Of a DNA stretch of 64,000 nt, positions 51,108 through 60,222 are shown piece by piece. Source of the stretch: Chryseobacterium sp. PMSZPI (GTDB lineage: Bacteria; Bacteroidota; Bacteroidia; Flavobacteriales; Weeksellaceae); NCBI RefSeq assembly GCF_002835665.1, contig NZ_PIZV01000004.1, positions 55,234 through 119,233 of the forward strand, given 5' to 3'. The position numbers were made by a program, and so were the translations under genes. Every line of letters begins with the position of its first letter. The stretch's first letter is position 1. The notes beneath the pieces are model-generated. The model did no database searches, was not told where the DNA came from, and saw only the letters and a program-made list of their open reading frames with translations.

Positions 51108-51435
51108 GGATCAGGTGCAAAAGTTGTGGGCTGGGTAAAAAATTAGTTAATCTGAAGAAAAAAAATGAATTATCTTTTACTCCTCTAAGCTTTATATTGA
51201 AATTTAATTTCAACGCAAAGACAATATTCAATTCATTATTGATAAGGGAGCTAAGAAAGCGACAAAAGTCGCTGATGAAGCGATATGGATATGCGTACGC
51301 TTAGAAAGAATCAATACAATTGATTCAGCCTTTGCTTCCTAAAATACAAGACCGGATAATAGAAATCCTTTGCGTTACATTTTAAAATGAAACAGATCTA
51401 AATATTCTAAGCCCCACAATTTTTGCTCTTTTTCC
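51108..51435 (+). repeat. 325-bp MITE-like element, copy 2 (inverted relative to copy 1)
   Basis: Starts GGATCAGGTGCAAAAGTTG and ends near AATTTTTGCTCTTTTTCC; matches the reverse complement of 46317-46641 end to end. The palindrome GCGACAAAAGTCGC is preserved. Its end overlaps the first 26 bases downstream of the minus-strand gene at 51461, so it may also affect that gene's 3' end. No coding capacity. Confidence 0.8.
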
Positions 51436-51460
51436 ATAAAAACACCTTTGAAATTAATTT

Positions 51461-53008
51461 CTAGTGATTTTTCCTTTTATATTTCACTTTCTGCTTGATA
51501 ATCTCAATTACATCTACATTTTGAACCTTAGACTTTATCCATCCATGGATGTCAATATAAAATAGTGATCTTCTGTAATATTCGTTTTTAGAAAATTCTT
51601 CCAACTTTTTGTCAAAATCTTCAAAAGCCATTTGTTGCTGGACTAAAACCTGATTGTTCAGATGTTTGAAAAATTTAATACTTTCAAAATGGAATTCTTC
51701 AGGTTTCTTCATCTTTTTAGCAAATTTTAAAGTAGATGCAATAAATTCATCATAATCTTCATCATTTCCGGACTCATATTTCGCCATTAAAATCAAAATT
51801 CTGGTATGGAAAAGAAGGTCTTCCTGTACATTTCCTTTTGATTCTATTACCCTCATAGAATATTCTATTGATTTTTTAAACATTTTGCTGCCAAAAAACA
51901 TCGCAGCCATCTTAAGATAAAGAATCATAAAATGATGCTCATCAATTCTTTCACGAAGTTTCTCCATTTTTAACTCAATTTCAGGGATAAGCTTGGTTCC
52001 TGTGAAAAACTCACCTTTTACAAAGTGAATATTCATCAAAGTATTAGAGTGTGTAAGAAATATTAATGACTGAAGGTTTTCATTTTGGGCAAAACTTTCT
52101 CCATGAACTGTTTTACTGAATTTTTCAAAATGTTCCTCAAGAATATCAATGTTTCCATAAAGGAACAGGATTTTCAACAAATAAGTATTTCCCTTAATGT
52201 ACCAAACCGGATGGCTAAAGATCATTTCCGGCTTTTTATGAAATAGATCTACCCATTGGTAAGCATACTTCAAAGTGTATTTATAGTCTTGAAGAAGCTG
52301 ATTCTTCCAAACATGGGCTTTAAAATACCATAGCTTTTCTGTAAAATTCAGATTTTCAAACTTAATTTTTTTGATTTCCTGATTAAAAATATCCAGAACT
52401 TCCTCTCTGTCCGTATCATTTTTTACGTAACCATGAGTCAGCATTTCACTGTATAATTTCAAGGAAAGATTAGATAATTTAGTTGTGTAACGATTTTGTC
52501 TGCTTATTTCCTGTGACTGTCTGATCAGTTCATCCGCACGTCCTACAATACTTCTTGTAATAAACTGAGATTCAATTACTTTTTCAAGGTCTATGATTTC
52601 GGAGGCAATGCTTTTTTCATCCAGTTCCAGGGCTGTTTGTTTTGTCTTATCTAATATTTTTAATGCCTGTTTATAAAGTCCTTTTTGATATAAAATGTTG
52701 GCAAAATCAAGCTGTTCTCTAAGCTGTATTCTATAATTCTGATGGCTTGGATTCATGCGAAGACTTACCAGAATTTGTTTATACAAATGCGCTTTAAGAT
52801 TAGAAAGCTGTTGTTTCGTGGAAATTTTTTTCTCAATGATAATGCTTTCGTCGTATTCTTTCATTTTGTCCATTTCAGAAAAAAGCAATAGAAATTTGGC
52901 ATCTACGTTGATCCCGAGACGATTTACATACAACTTAAATTGTCGTTTTTCCGAAGTGTTCAATGACTTTACCAGTACAAACAAAAAATCTTTCTGCAAT
53001 TCTGCCAT
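51461..53008 (-). CDS. Large helical TPR-like protein, conserved hypothetical
   Basis: 515 residues, no signal peptide. Start MAELQKDFLFVLVKSLNTSE then KRQFKLYVNRLG, followed by consecutive helix pairs of TPR spacing (LYQKGLYKQALKILDKTKQT; MFFGSKMFKKSIEYSMRVIE). Proteins with this start and length are common in Bacteroidota without assigned function. TPR folds mediate protein contacts. Single gene divergent from leuA. Confidence 0.72.
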   Translation of the reverse strand: MAELQKDFLFVLVKSLNTSEKRQFKLYVNRLGINVDAKFLLLFSEMDKMKEYDESIIIEKKISTKQQLSNLKAHLYKQILVSLRMNPSHQNYRIQLREQLDFANILYQKGLYKQALKILDKTKQTALELDEKSIASEIIDLEKVIESQFITRSIVGRADELIRQSQEISRQNRYTTKLSNLSLKLYSEMLTHGYVKNDTDREEVLDIFNQEIKKIKFENLNFTEKLWYFKAHVWKNQLLQDYKYTLKYAYQWVDLFHKKPEMIFSHPVWYIKGNTYLLKILFLYGNIDILEEHFEKFSKTVHGESFAQNENLQSLIFLTHSNTLMNIHFVKGEFFTGTKLIPEIELKMEKLRERIDEHHFMILYLKMAAMFFGSKMFKKSIEYSMRVIESKGNVQEDLLFHTRILILMAKYESGNDEDYDEFIASTLKFAKKMKKPEEFHFESIKFFKHLNNQVLVQQQMAFEDFDKKLEEFSKNEYYRRSLFYIDIHGWIKSKVQNVDVIEIIKQKVKYKRKNH

Positions 53009-53157
53009 TGTAAATTTTTGTATTTTAATATTTTGATTAATAGATAGATATGTCTATTTCTTCAACAGTTGAATATTGTAATTTTCAAGAAAAATGAAAA
53101 TGAAAAAATATTGCATGCTGTAGTTTTGGATCAAAATTAAGTAAAAAACTTTTATTT

Positions 53158-54321
53158 ATGAATTCCGAAAAAATTGAAATTTTTGATACGACACTGAGGG
53201 ATGGGGAACAGGTTCCGGGATGTAAACTGAATACGGGACAAAAGCTGATGATTGCTGAAAGGCTTGATGAGCTAGGGATTGATATCATAGAAGCAGGATT
53301 TCCAATTTCCAGTCCGGGAGATTTTGAATCGGTTTCTGAAATTTCAAAACTGGTAAGAAATGCTAAAGTATGCGGACTGACAAGAGCGAATAAAAAAGAT
53401 ATTGATACTGCTGCTGAAGCCCTGAAATTTGCTAAAAGACCAAGAATTCACACAGGAATCGGAACTTCGGATTCTCACATCAAATATAAATTCAATTCTA
53501 CAAGAGAAGATATTATTGAACGTGCTGCCGAAGCTGTAAAATATGCTAAAAGCTATGTGGAAGATGTAGAATTCTATGCAGAGGATGCGGGAAGAACAGA
53601 TAATGAATATCTGGCTCAGGTATGCGAAGCGGTGATTAAAGCAGGAGCTACCGTATTGAATATTCCGGATACTACAGGATATTGTCTGCCTGAAGAATAC
53701 GGACAAAAAATAAAATATCTGAAAGAAAATGTAAAAGGAATTGAAAAAGCTGTTCTGTCATGCCATTGTCATAACGATTTGGGATTGGCAACTGCTAATT
53801 CTATTGCCGGAGCCATTAATGGAGCAAGGCAGATTGAATGTACAATCAATGGTTTAGGAGAAAGAGCAGGAAATACGGCATTGGAAGAAGTTGTTATGAT
53901 TTTAAAACAGCATAAAAATTTAAATCTATATACCGACGTCAACTCCAGAATGTTGAATGAGATGAGCGGAATGGTTTCCGACTTAATGGGAATGTCTGTT
54001 CAACCCAATAAAGCTATTGTAGGAGCAAATGCCTTTGCTCATAGTTCAGGAATCCATCAGGACGGGGTGATTAAAAACAGAGAAACCTATGAAATCATCG
54101 ATCCTGCAGAAGTAGGAGTAAATGCCTCTTCTATCATCCTTACAGCAAGAAGCGGACGTTCTGCACTTGCATATCGATTTAAACATATCGGATATAATGT
54201 TACTAAGAACGAACTAGATTACCTATATCAGGAATTCCTAAAGGTTGCCGATATGAAAAAAGAAATCTGTAACGATGATCTGAATTTGATTATGGATGCT
54301 TTTAACAGAAAAATAGGATAG
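53158..54321 (+). CDS. leuA: 2-isopropylmalate synthase (short form)
   Basis: 387 residues. [15 protein letters not shown] at the N-terminus is the HMGL-barrel signature, [13 protein letters not shown] and [20 protein letters not shown] (metal-binding HxH) follow, then [22 protein letters not shown] segment and [11 protein letters not shown]. The chain stops after the linker region: the C-terminal leucine-binding LeuA dimer domain of the usual ~500-residue enzyme is missing. It condenses 2-oxoisovalerate with acetyl-CoA as the first step to leucine; related homocitrate or citramalate activity is excluded mainly by the leuCDB genes next to it. Confidence 0.9.
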   Translation: MNSEKIEIFDTTLRDGEQVPGCKLNTGQKLMIAERLDELGIDIIEAGFPISSPGDFESVSEISKLVRNAKVCGLTRANKKDIDTAAEALKFAKRPRIHTGIGTSDSHIKYKFNSTREDIIERAAEAVKYAKSYVEDVEFYAEDAGRTDNEYLAQVCEAVIKAGATVLNIPDTTGYCLPEEYGQKIKYLKENVKGIEKAVLSCHCHNDLGLATANSIAGAINGARQIECTINGLGERAGNTALEEVVMILKQHKNLNLYTDVNSRMLNEMSGMVSDLMGMSVQPNKAIVGANAFAHSSGIHQDGVIKNRETYEIIDPAEVGVNASSIILTARSGRSALAYRFKHIGYNVTKNELDYLYQEFLKVADMKKEICNDDLNLIMDAFNRKIG

Positions 54322-54352
54322 GGTTTGATTTAAATCAAGATACAGTAAAAAA

Positions 54353-55741
54353 ATGAAGAACGATAGAAAGACACTTTTTGATAAAGTTTGGGACGCTCAC
54401 GTAGTGGAAACAATTCCTGACGGACCTCAAATTATATATATTGACAAACATCTGATCCATGAGGTGACAAGCCCTCAGGCTTTTGCAGAACTGGAATCAA
54501 GAAATCTGGAAATATTCAGACCGGATCAGATTGTAGCCACTGCAGATCATAATGTACCTACTTTACATCAGGAACAACCGATTCGAGATGAATTATCTAG
54601 AAATCAGGTCCAGCAGCTTACGCAGAACTGTACAAAAAATCATATAGAGTTATTTGGTTTGGGACATCAATACCAGGGCATTGTCCATATTATTGCTCCC
54701 GAATTAGGAATTACTCAACCCGGAATGAGCATAGTGTGTGGAGATAGTCATACTTCCACACACGGCGCTTTCGGCAGCATTGCTTTTGGAATTGGAACAA
54801 GCCAGGTGGCGCAGGTATTTGCAAGCCAATGTCTGTTGCTTAATAAGCCAAAATCCATGAGAATAACTGTCAATGGTAAATTGAATGATCATGTTCAGCC
54901 TAAAGATGTGATTCTTTATATCATTTCAAAGATTGGAACAGATGGCGGAACTGGTTATTTCTGTGAATATGCAGGAAACGTATTTGAGGAAATGTCTATG
55001 GAAGGAAGAATGACAGTGTGTAACATGAGTATTGAGATGGGAGCAAGAGGAGGAATGATCGCTCCGGATACCACCACTTTTGAATATGTAAAAGGAAGAA
55101 AGTTCGCTCCTAAAGGAGAAGATTGGGAAGAGAAAATAGAGTACTGGCAAACATTAAAAACGGATGAAGAAGCTGTTTTTGATAAGGAACTCAGTTTTGA
55201 TGCTTCAGAAATTTATCCGATGATTACTTATGGAACCAATCCGGGAATGGGAATTTCAATTCATGAAACCATTCCTGCTCCGCAAAGCGAATCTGAAGAA
55301 AAAGCCTTACAATATATGGGATTAGAAGCAGGTCAGGCCATCTCTAATATTAAAGTTAATTATGTATTTATAGGCAGTTGTACCAATGCCAGAATTGAAG
55401 ATTTCCGTTCTGCAGCCCAATATATCAAAGGAAAAAGCAAATCTGAATCTGTAAAAGCCTTAATTGTACCAGGATCACAGCAGGTTGTTAAGCAGATTTA
55501 TGAAGAAGGATTGGATAAAATTTTTAATGAAGCAGGATTTCAGATCCGACAGCCGGGATGTTCGGCATGTTTAGCAATGAATGACGATAAAATTCCGGAA
55601 GGAGAATATTGTGTATCCACTTCAAACAGAAATTTTGAAGGAAGACAAGGTCAAGGGGCAAGAACTATTCTTGCGAGTCCACTTACGGCTGCTAAGGCCG
55701 CTATAGAAGGTAGAATTTCAGCTTTTGAAAGTTTGAATTAA
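54353..55741 (+). CDS. leuC: 3-isopropylmalate dehydratase large subunit
   Basis: 462 residues of the aconitase family. [68 protein letters not shown] and [13 protein letters not shown] are diagnostic; the Cys of GSCTN and the two of GCSAC bind the [4Fe-4S] cluster. Together with LeuD it isomerises 2- to 3-isopropylmalate. Separated from leuD by 184 bases that contain an inverted repeat. Confidence 0.97.
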   Translation: MKNDRKTLFDKVWDAHVVETIPDGPQIIYIDKHLIHEVTSPQAFAELESRNLEIFRPDQIVATADHNVPTLHQEQPIRDELSRNQVQQLTQNCTKNHIELFGLGHQYQGIVHIIAPELGITQPGMSIVCGDSHTSTHGAFGSIAFGIGTSQVAQVFASQCLLLNKPKSMRITVNGKLNDHVQPKDVILYIISKIGTDGGTGYFCEYAGNVFEEMSMEGRMTVCNMSIEMGARGGMIAPDTTTFEYVKGRKFAPKGEDWEEKIEYWQTLKTDEEAVFDKELSFDASEIYPMITYGTNPGMGISIHETIPAPQSESEEKALQYMGLEAGQAISNIKVNYVFIGSCTNARIEDFRSAAQYIKGKSKSESVKALIVPGSQQVVKQIYEEGLDKIFNEAGFQIRQPGCSACLAMNDDKIPEGEYCVSTSNRNFEGRQGQGARTILASPLTAAKAAIEGRISAFESLN

Positions 55742-55770
55742 AATGAAAAGAAATTTTTAAATATAATTTT

Positions 55771-55905
55771 AACCACAAAGACACAAAAGGTAATAACACT
55801 TAAGTAAGAAAAGTTATCATCTAATCGGATAAAAAAGTACTTAAGTTTTTTGAAAATCTTTGATTTTCATCCTTATGTGAACTAAAGTGTAAAAAAAATG
55901 TGGTT
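55771..55905. repeat. Dispersed inverted-repeat element, AACCACA type, inside the leu operon
   Basis: AACCACAAAGACACAAAAGG (from 55771) and the stretch ending TGTGGTT at 55905 are imperfect inverted arms around ACTTAAGT palindromes and AATCTTTGATTTTCATCC. It occupies the gap between leuC and leuD. An element of a related kind interrupts hisG-hisD. Confidence 0.6.
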
Positions 55906-55925
55906 CTAAGCTCAATATAAAGTAC

Positions 55926-56534
55926 ATGCAAAAATTAGTTATTATAAAATCCACTGCAGTTCCATTAGCTGCAGAAAATATAGATACAGATCAGATCATT
56001 CCGGCAAGATTCTTAAAAAGTATTGACAGAAAAGGCTTTGGAGAAAATTTGTTCAGAGATTGGAGGTTTAATATTCATACCGGAGAACCTAATTCCGATT
56101 TTGTATTAAATAATCCAAAGTTTAAAGGAGAGATTTTGGTGGCAGGAAATAATTTCGGATGTGGAAGTAGTCGTGAACATGCTGCATGGGCATTAACGGA
56201 TTATGGATTTAAAGTGATTATCTCCAGTTACTTTGCCGATATTTTTAAAGGAAATGCTTTAAACAATGGGCTTCTTCCGGTAAAAGTTTCTGAAGAGTTT
56301 TTAAAAGAAATTTTAGAAGGAATTCATGAAAATCCGGACAATGAAATTGCTATAGATGTGGAATTACAATCGATTAGCTTTAAAGATACAACCGAAACTT
56401 TTGAACTTGATTCTTACAAAAAAATATGCCTTTTAAATGGCTATGACGATATTGATTTTTTAATCAGTAAAAAACAGGCGATCACAGAATTTGAACTAAA
56501 AACACAAAAAGCAAATGAGCAACAATTATTTTAA
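55926..56534 (+). CDS. leuD: 3-isopropylmalate dehydratase small subunit
   Basis: 202 residues. [60 protein letters not shown] and NNGLLPVK are the LeuD motifs. Swivelling domain that completes the active site with LeuC. The last 20 bases overlap leuB in another frame, so the two are coupled in translation. Confidence 0.96.
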   Translation: MQKLVIIKSTAVPLAAENIDTDQIIPARFLKSIDRKGFGENLFRDWRFNIHTGEPNSDFVLNNPKFKGEILVAGNNFGCGSSREHAAWALTDYGFKVIISSYFADIFKGNALNNGLLPVKVSEEFLKEILEGIHENPDNEIAIDVELQSISFKDTTETFELDSYKKICLLNGYDDIDFLISKKQAITEFELKTQKANEQQLF

Positions 56535-57639
56535 AATTGCAGTTCTTCCAGGAGATGGAATTGGTCCTGAAATCATCAGCGAAAGTATCAAAATACTTGA
56601 TGTAATTGCTGAGGCTTTCCAGTATAAATTTCAATTTGATTATGGATTAATTGGGGCAGAAGCTATTTTTAAAACCGGAGAACCATTACCGGAAGAGACT
56701 TTGAAAATTTGTAAAGAATCGGACGCCGTTCTTTTCGGGGCAATAGGAGATCCCGTATTTGATAATAATCCTGAAGCTAAAGTAAGACCGGAACAAGGAT
56801 TATTAAAGCTGCGTAAGGAATTGGGATTATTTGCCAATATCCGTCCTTTACAAACTTATCCGTCTCTTATTGAAAAAAGTCCGCTTAAAAGAGAGATTAT
56901 TGAAGGTGCCGATATCCAGATTTTCAGAGAATTGGTAAGCGGAATTTATTTTGGTGAAAAATTTACAGATCCTGAAGGTGCTTATGCTTATGATGTCTGT
57001 AAATATAATCGTGAGGATATTATTCCAATCGCTCATATGGCTTTTAAAGAAGCTCAGAAGAGAAAGAAAAAGCTGACCCTTATTGATAAGGCTAATGTTT
57101 TAGATACTTCAAGATTGTGGAGGAAAATATGCCAGGAAATTGCACCGGAATATCCTGATGTGCAATTAGATTATATGTTTGTGGACAATGCAGCCATGCA
57201 ACTGATCCTTAATCCGAAACAGTTTGATGTTATTTTAACTGAAAATATGTTTGGTGATATTATTTCTGATGAAGCAAGTGTTATCGGAGGATCTATCGGG
57301 TTATTACCTTCTGCATCCATTGGTGATAAAAATGCTTTGTTTGAGCCTATTCATGGTTCTTATCCACAGGCAAAAGGAAAAGGAATTGCCAATCCGGTAG
57401 CTTCTATCCTGAGTGTGGCCATGATGCTTGATCATCTGAATTTGAAACAGGCCGCAGAAAAATTAAGACAGTCTGTAGAACATGCTATTGAAAATAAATA
57501 TGTCACGATAGATCTTAATACGAAACAGTATTACTCTACGAGCGAAGTAGGAAGTTTTATTGCAGATCATATCCGATATTCAGAGAAATCTTATTATAAT
57601 TTTGAGAATGTGAAAATCGGAAAATCAACCATTGTATAG
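56515..57639 (+). CDS. leuB: 3-isopropylmalate dehydrogenase
   Basis: 374 residues. [50 protein letters not shown] (substrate arginines), [43 protein letters not shown] and [20 protein letters not shown] are all present, as is the NAD-binding loop. Oxidative decarboxylation of 3-isopropylmalate, the last leu-specific step before transamination. Ends the operon at the terminator 57669-57702. Confidence 0.97.
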   Translation: MSNNYFKIAVLPGDGIGPEIISESIKILDVIAEAFQYKFQFDYGLIGAEAIFKTGEPLPEETLKICKESDAVLFGAIGDPVFDNNPEAKVRPEQGLLKLRKELGLFANIRPLQTYPSLIEKSPLKREIIEGADIQIFRELVSGIYFGEKFTDPEGAYAYDVCKYNREDIIPIAHMAFKEAQKRKKKLTLIDKANVLDTSRLWRKICQEIAPEYPDVQLDYMFVDNAAMQLILNPKQFDVILTENMFGDIISDEASVIGGSIGLLPSASIGDKNALFEPIHGSYPQAKGKGIANPVASILSVAMMLDHLNLKQAAEKLRQSVEHAIENKYVTIDLNTKQYYSTSEVGSFIADHIRYSEKSYYNFENVKIGKSTIV

Positions 57640-57668
57640 ACAATTATAGTTCACTTAGATAGTTAGAA

Positions 57669-57702
57669 GAAAGGTTCCGTCTCTTATGAGACGGAACCTT
57701 TC
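57669..57702 (+). terminator. Terminator of the leu operon
   Basis: GAAAGGTTCCGTCTC (57669-57683) pairs perfectly with GAGACGGAACCTTTC (57688-57702), with TTTTATT following. 15-bp stem. Confidence 0.9.
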
Positions 57703-57723
57703 AATTTTATTATTGGAAATATT

Positions 57724-57927
57724 TTAAACCATTCTTAATGGTTTATCCTTTTGTATTATCCGTTTTCCCCGATTTATTTTTGAAGACTTTTGAATATCTT
57801 CTTTTTTTATATCAGGTGGGTTGGTTTTTTTTGACGAAGCAGGAATATTCTGAAAATCCTGATTCTGTTTCTTGGTTTCTGCAGCATTGGCAGATTCTTT
57901 CTTTTTGTTATTTCCTTTGGTGTTCAT
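57724..57927 (-). CDS. Small lysine-rich hypothetical protein
   Basis: 67 residues, MNTKGNNKKKESANAAETKK then Gln/Asn/Lys-rich sequence ending KPLRMV, low complexity and predicted disordered. The last codons lie in the palindrome AAACCATTAAGAATGGTTTA, which resembles the arms of the AACCATTAAG repeats and could serve as its own terminator hairpin. No family recognised; a basic, disordered small protein of this sort is plausible in this group but unproven. Confidence 0.5.
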   Translation of the reverse strand: MNTKGNNKKKESANAAETKKQNQDFQNIPASSKKTNPPDIKKEDIQKSSKINRGKRIIQKDKPLRMV

Positions 57928-58014
57928 AACTTTAAATTTTTAATTTCAAGAAATCTTTATATTAAAGTCATTCAAAGTTTTTGCCAAAAATAGAAATATA
58001 ATACTTAATCTACT

Positions 58015-58620
58015 TTAGAGTCCTAAGATTCCAATTTTTCCTGTTTTATCTTCAATCTTATAATTCAGGGCTTTTGCCAATACAAAAACATTATTCAGAT
58101 TTTCCATTAATTGTTTACGACCCTCACTTCTCAACTGATTTTGATCAATGGACTTAATTGCCGTTTCTTTGGCTTTCTCCGTTACATTTTTAATATCCTT
58201 CTCCGAAATTCTATTAAAAAAAGAATCATCCAAAGACTGGATTTCCACACTTGGTGTAATTCTTATATCGGCATCCGGCAGATCAGTAATGACCAGTTTT
58301 TTGTTGATGGAATCCACTTCAATCTTCATTTTATTAAGATCATAGGAAACCTGTGCATTGGTTTTAGTATAGGTAATAATGCTATTGCTTGACACTTCTT
58401 TCCCGAATACTTCATATCCCATTTTGGTTTTCTGCATGCTGGAAGTATTCTGTTCCATTACAACCATCTTATTCATCCTGGAAATTTGGTTGGTCAGAAT
58501 ATAATAATCTGACTTTTCCGTCTTTCCGCCAAGATTAAAACAAGATTTAAGGCCAAAAAACAAAAGCAGCATGGCACCTGCGCCTGCTATAAACGGTATG
58601 ATTACTTTATAATTTCTCAA
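58015..58620 (-). CDS. DUF4230-family protein
   Basis: 201 residues. One N-terminal membrane helix (VIIPFIAGAGAMLLLFFGLK), then a periplasmic alpha/beta part with KMVVMEQNTSS, SYDLNKMKIEVDSINKKLVI and the helical end ISEKDIKNVTEKAKETAIKS typical of DUF4230. The family has no assigned function. Start lies three bases after the previous stop on the minus strand, so it is the third gene of a run that begins with the MazG-like gene at 59658. Confidence 0.82.
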   Translation of the reverse strand: MRNYKVIIPFIAGAGAMLLLFFGLKSCFNLGGKTEKSDYYILTNQISRMNKMVVMEQNTSSMQKTKMGYEVFGKEVSSNSIITYTKTNAQVSYDLNKMKIEVDSINKKLVITDLPDADIRITPSVEIQSLDDSFFNRISEKDIKNVTEKAKETAIKSIDQNQLRSEGRKQLMENLNNVFVLAKALNYKIEDKTGKIGILGL

Positions 58621-58623
58621 AAT

Positions 58624-59187
58624 CTATTTAAAAATTTCTTTGATGACAGAAGAGTCATTTTTTTTCAGGATTTCTGCTAAATCTCTTTCAATATATCCTG
58701 AAGTTGGCATTTCTACAATTCTTCCTGCTTCTTTTCCATATCTTTTCAGGATAATGGTAGGCACTTTTTGAATGTTATAAAGCCCTTCATCACCGGAAGG
58801 AGATTCCTTTTTACGGTTTACGGCAATAATACTAAGTTTACTTTCCGGAAAACTTACTTCTTCCAATATTTTCATCAGCCTAGGAAAGTCTCTGTGACTG
58901 TCTTCACACCAGGTTCCCATAAAAACAATGATGTCATAGGTACCTAGTCTTTCTTTTCTAAGTTCACTGATGGCTTTTTGATCAAGAGCGTAGTCATCGT
59001 GCTCTTTCACGTACCAATCTGAGTAAGGAGCTTTTAAAAATTGCTCTTTCAGCTGATGGCCCAAAAGCATTTTGCCGTCTTTTTGGGTTTCAACTTCACG
59101 GTTTACTACTGTCTTTTGAGCATTAAACTGCTGGGTAGCCAAAAATAAACTTGAAACGGCAACAATATTGGTAATAAATTTTTTCAT
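58624..59187 (-). CDS. Secreted thioredoxin-family protein
   Basis: 187 residues with a signal peptide (to about FNAQ). The thioredoxin fold contains IIVFMGTWCEDSHRDFPRLM: the position of WCxxC reads WCEDS, so only the first Cys of the redox pair is present. A cis-Pro region (NIQKVPTIILKRYGKEAGRI) is intact. A single-Cys site argues against a full disulfide reductase and for a binding or monothiol role. It is three bases from each neighbour's stop or start, in one operon. Confidence 0.85.
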   Translation of the reverse strand: MKKFITNIVAVSSLFLATQQFNAQKTVVNREVETQKDGKMLLGHQLKEQFLKAPYSDWYVKEHDDYALDQKAISELRKERLGTYDIIVFMGTWCEDSHRDFPRLMKILEEVSFPESKLSIIAVNRKKESPSGDEGLYNIQKVPTIILKRYGKEAGRIVEMPTSGYIERDLAEILKKNDSSVIKEIFK

Positions 59188-59190
59188 ATT

Positions 59191-59658
59191 TTATTTTTCG
59201 ATAATAGATTTTAAATCGGCAGGAGAGTAGTATTTGTTTTTTAATACTTTATGATCCGCCTGTCTGTAAACATTGAATTTTTCTCCGGACTTTTCATAAA
59301 AAGATTCTACTTCTTTTTCTTTATAGAATTCAACAGTTTCCTTAGCCTGTTCTTCATTATCGCATGCTTTTGACATATTGGAACGCTGAACTTCGTTGAA
59401 CAACTCTACAAATTTGTTGCCAAGACCGAATTCTAATACCGCACCACTCAAAACATATTGTAAATCACAAAGTGCATCAGCAATCTCTACGATATTGTTA
59501 TCAGCGATAGCTTGTTTCAATTCGTTAAGTTCTTCCTGTAGAAGTTCTACTCTAAGATTGCATCTTTCCGGAGAAGGGATTTGTGGGGTATCTAAAATAG
59601 GGGCTTTGAAAGTAGTATGGAATTCTGCTACTTGGTTCAAACTATCAATTTTATCCAT
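59191..59658 (-). CDS. MazG-like nucleoside triphosphate pyrophosphohydrolase
   Basis: 155 residues. LQEELNELKQAI with EIADALCDLQYVLSG gives the ExxE...ExxD magnesium-binding pattern of the all-alpha NTP pyrophosphatase superfamily. The region after it (NEVQRSNMSKACDNEEQAKE, then FNVYRQADHKVLK) matches the phage- and Deinococcus-type DR2231-like branch. It would hydrolyse (d)NTPs to monophosphates, probably house-cleaning. First gene of the minus-strand operon 59658-58015. Confidence 0.85.
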   Translation of the reverse strand: MDKIDSLNQVAEFHTTFKAPILDTPQIPSPERCNLRVELLQEELNELKQAIADNNIVEIADALCDLQYVLSGAVLEFGLGNKFVELFNEVQRSNMSKACDNEEQAKETVEFYKEKEVESFYEKSGEKFNVYRQADHKVLKNKYYSPADLKSIIEK

Positions 59659-59743
59659 GAATTTTTTTATTTACCACAAAGATAGAAAACGATTTGTAAT
59701 TTGTAAAATGTATTAATGCAGGAAACCGAATAATTCATATAAA

Positions 59744-59772
59744 AAAGTCCACAATCTCAAATTGTGGACTTT
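59744..59772 (-). terminator. Terminator after the four-cysteine partner gene
   Basis: AAAGTCCACAAT (59744-59755) pairs with ATTGTGGACTTT (59761-59772), with six T following on the minus strand. Separates the TNT module from the operon at 59658-58015. Confidence 0.88.
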
Positions 59773-59789
59773 AAAGTCAGAAAGTTAAG

Positions 59790-60209
59790 CTATTTCAATT
59801 CCTGATATTTCCATATTCCTGAAATATTTAATATAGTCAATCCCGGTTGTTTTTCCCCATAGCTGAACACGCCAATATATTTTGAATGACAGGTTGAGCA
59901 AGCTGTTCCAAAATATAAGGTAGGTAAATTATTGACTGTTATTTCTCCAAAGTGTTGCATTCCGGTTGATGTTTCAGTAGCAAGTCCGTTTTTCAATAAT
60001 TCGTTTTTGGATAGCACCTGATCATTGTGATACATCTGAATAATTGGATATCCGGATTGATATGGAATTATTTCAACGGTATTTTGATGATTGCAATCAC
60101 CACAGATAAAGTTGACGATAGCGGATGGAGAAATTTCATCATTGGTAAAAATATCCTTCTCAAGAAGAGCTTTTTTACCAATGCTTATTTTTTTTGATAT
60201 TGGATACAT
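59790..60209 (-). CDS. Four-cysteine protein, candidate immunity factor for the TNT-like protein
   Basis: 139 residues, no signal peptide. Two CxxC pairs, ICGDC (Cys36/Cys39) and ACSTC (Cys104/Cys107), could form a zinc ribbon, joined by mainly beta segments (YPIIQMYHNDQVLSKNELLKNG). No family recognised. It follows the TNT-like gene after 13 bases on the same strand and shares its terminator. By position it may neutralise the neighbour's NAD-glycohydrolase activity in the cytoplasm; this is inference. Confidence 0.6.
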   Translation of the reverse strand: MYPISKKISIGKKALLEKDIFTNDEISPSAIVNFICGDCNHQNTVEIIPYQSGYPIIQMYHNDQVLSKNELLKNGLATETSTGMQHFGEITVNNLPTLYFGTACSTCHSKYIGVFSYGEKQPGLTILNISGIWKYQELK

Positions 60210-60222
60210 TTTGATTTATTTA

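Larger units (their letters stand above)
50666..51460. other. Gene-free, repeat-filled stretch after the dipeptidase
   Basis: 795 bases composed of CATTCC-type repeat units (50690-50990), about 100 AT-rich bases, and the second copy of the 325-bp element (51108-51435). No gene-like frame. The mirror-like arrangement with 45804-46716 makes both sides of the infC-thrS segment repeat-rich. Confidence 0.6.

Noticed and set aside
53085..53157. Leucine leader peptide upstream of leuA
   Set aside because: The only short frame reads MKMKKYCML, with a single Leu codon, and no terminator/antiterminator pair follows.
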